Origin: Deltaproteobacteria bacterium | GTDB lineage: Bacteria > Desulfobacterota > Syntrophia > Syntrophales > Smithellaceae | Assembly: GCA_009668925.1 (NCBI GenBank) | Contig: SBEK01000019.1 | Location: forward strand, 1 to 30,879 | Direction: 5' to 3' | Length of the DNA: 30,879 bases | In this document: in pieces, positions 30,851-30,879 of the stretch | Layout of the letters: each line of letters starts with the position of its first letter | Position numbering within the stretch: the first letter of the stretch is position 1 | Translations under genes and position numbers: made by a program | Notes under the pieces: model-generated | Database searches by the model: none | Told to the model about the DNA's origin: nothing | The model's input: the letters and a program-made list of their open reading frames with translations, nothing else

Positions 30851-30879
30851 ATAGGTTTTCTTAACACACAGTTATATTG

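Overview
The window is a GC-rich stretch of chromosome from an anaerobic, respiration-capable bacterium. It most resembles a Desulfobacterota (former Deltaproteobacteria) lineage, possibly Syntrophales-like. The basis for this is the four-subunit 2-oxoacid:ferredoxin oxidoreductase, the acyl-CoA dehydrogenase with its own ETF, an FdhE homolog, a multihaem cytochrome with a Tat-exported flavoprotein, and PAS-LuxR regulators. Placement is inferred from gene content only. No phage, IS element or CRISPR array was seen.

Layout. 1-6.8 kb is entirely on the minus strand: a PAS-PAS-LuxR regulator, a TauE/SafE permease, a 14-TM-type MFS exporter, a double-length ThyX-like protein, and a secreted FlgO/TolB-like protein with four exact 42-residue TPR units. 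6.8-9.5 kb carries murI (minus), then a Nim-type flavin-binding protein and two small uncharacterised proteins (plus), and a small secreted protein (minus). 9.7-16.8 kb is a plus-strand run: acyl-CoA dehydrogenase, etfB, etfA, a universal stress protein, an MscS channel, an NhaD-type antiporter and fdhE, closed by a strong bidirectional terminator.

16.9-21.8 kb (minus) holds korDABC with a pyruvate/indolepyruvate-type decarboxylase just downstream, so two competing fates for 2-oxoacids (acyl-CoA plus reduced ferredoxin, or aldehyde plus CO2) sit side by side. 22.2-24.5 kb holds nth, secG, tRNA-Leu(GAG) and an RNase D, flanked by two inverted copies of a structured repeat of about 99 nt. 24.8-27.2 kb is a plus-strand trio: lipoprotein alpha/beta hydrolase, SDR (apparent 5' frameshift) and SagB-type nitroreductase. 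27.2-30.9 kb (minus) holds a heptahaem cytochrome, a Tat flavoprotein of the fumarate/urocanate reductase family, a DUF4142 protein and a phospholipase D-like protein with a damaged active site and no normal start codon.

No single region is clearly a new defence or mobile system. The most unusual items are the ThyX tandem fusion with its motif divided between halves, the two-subunit 'split' flavocytochrome with a Tyr at a key active-site position, the inverted structured repeats with compensatory changes, and several signs of gene decay (PLD, SDR, and a DUF1232-like remnant next to korC).
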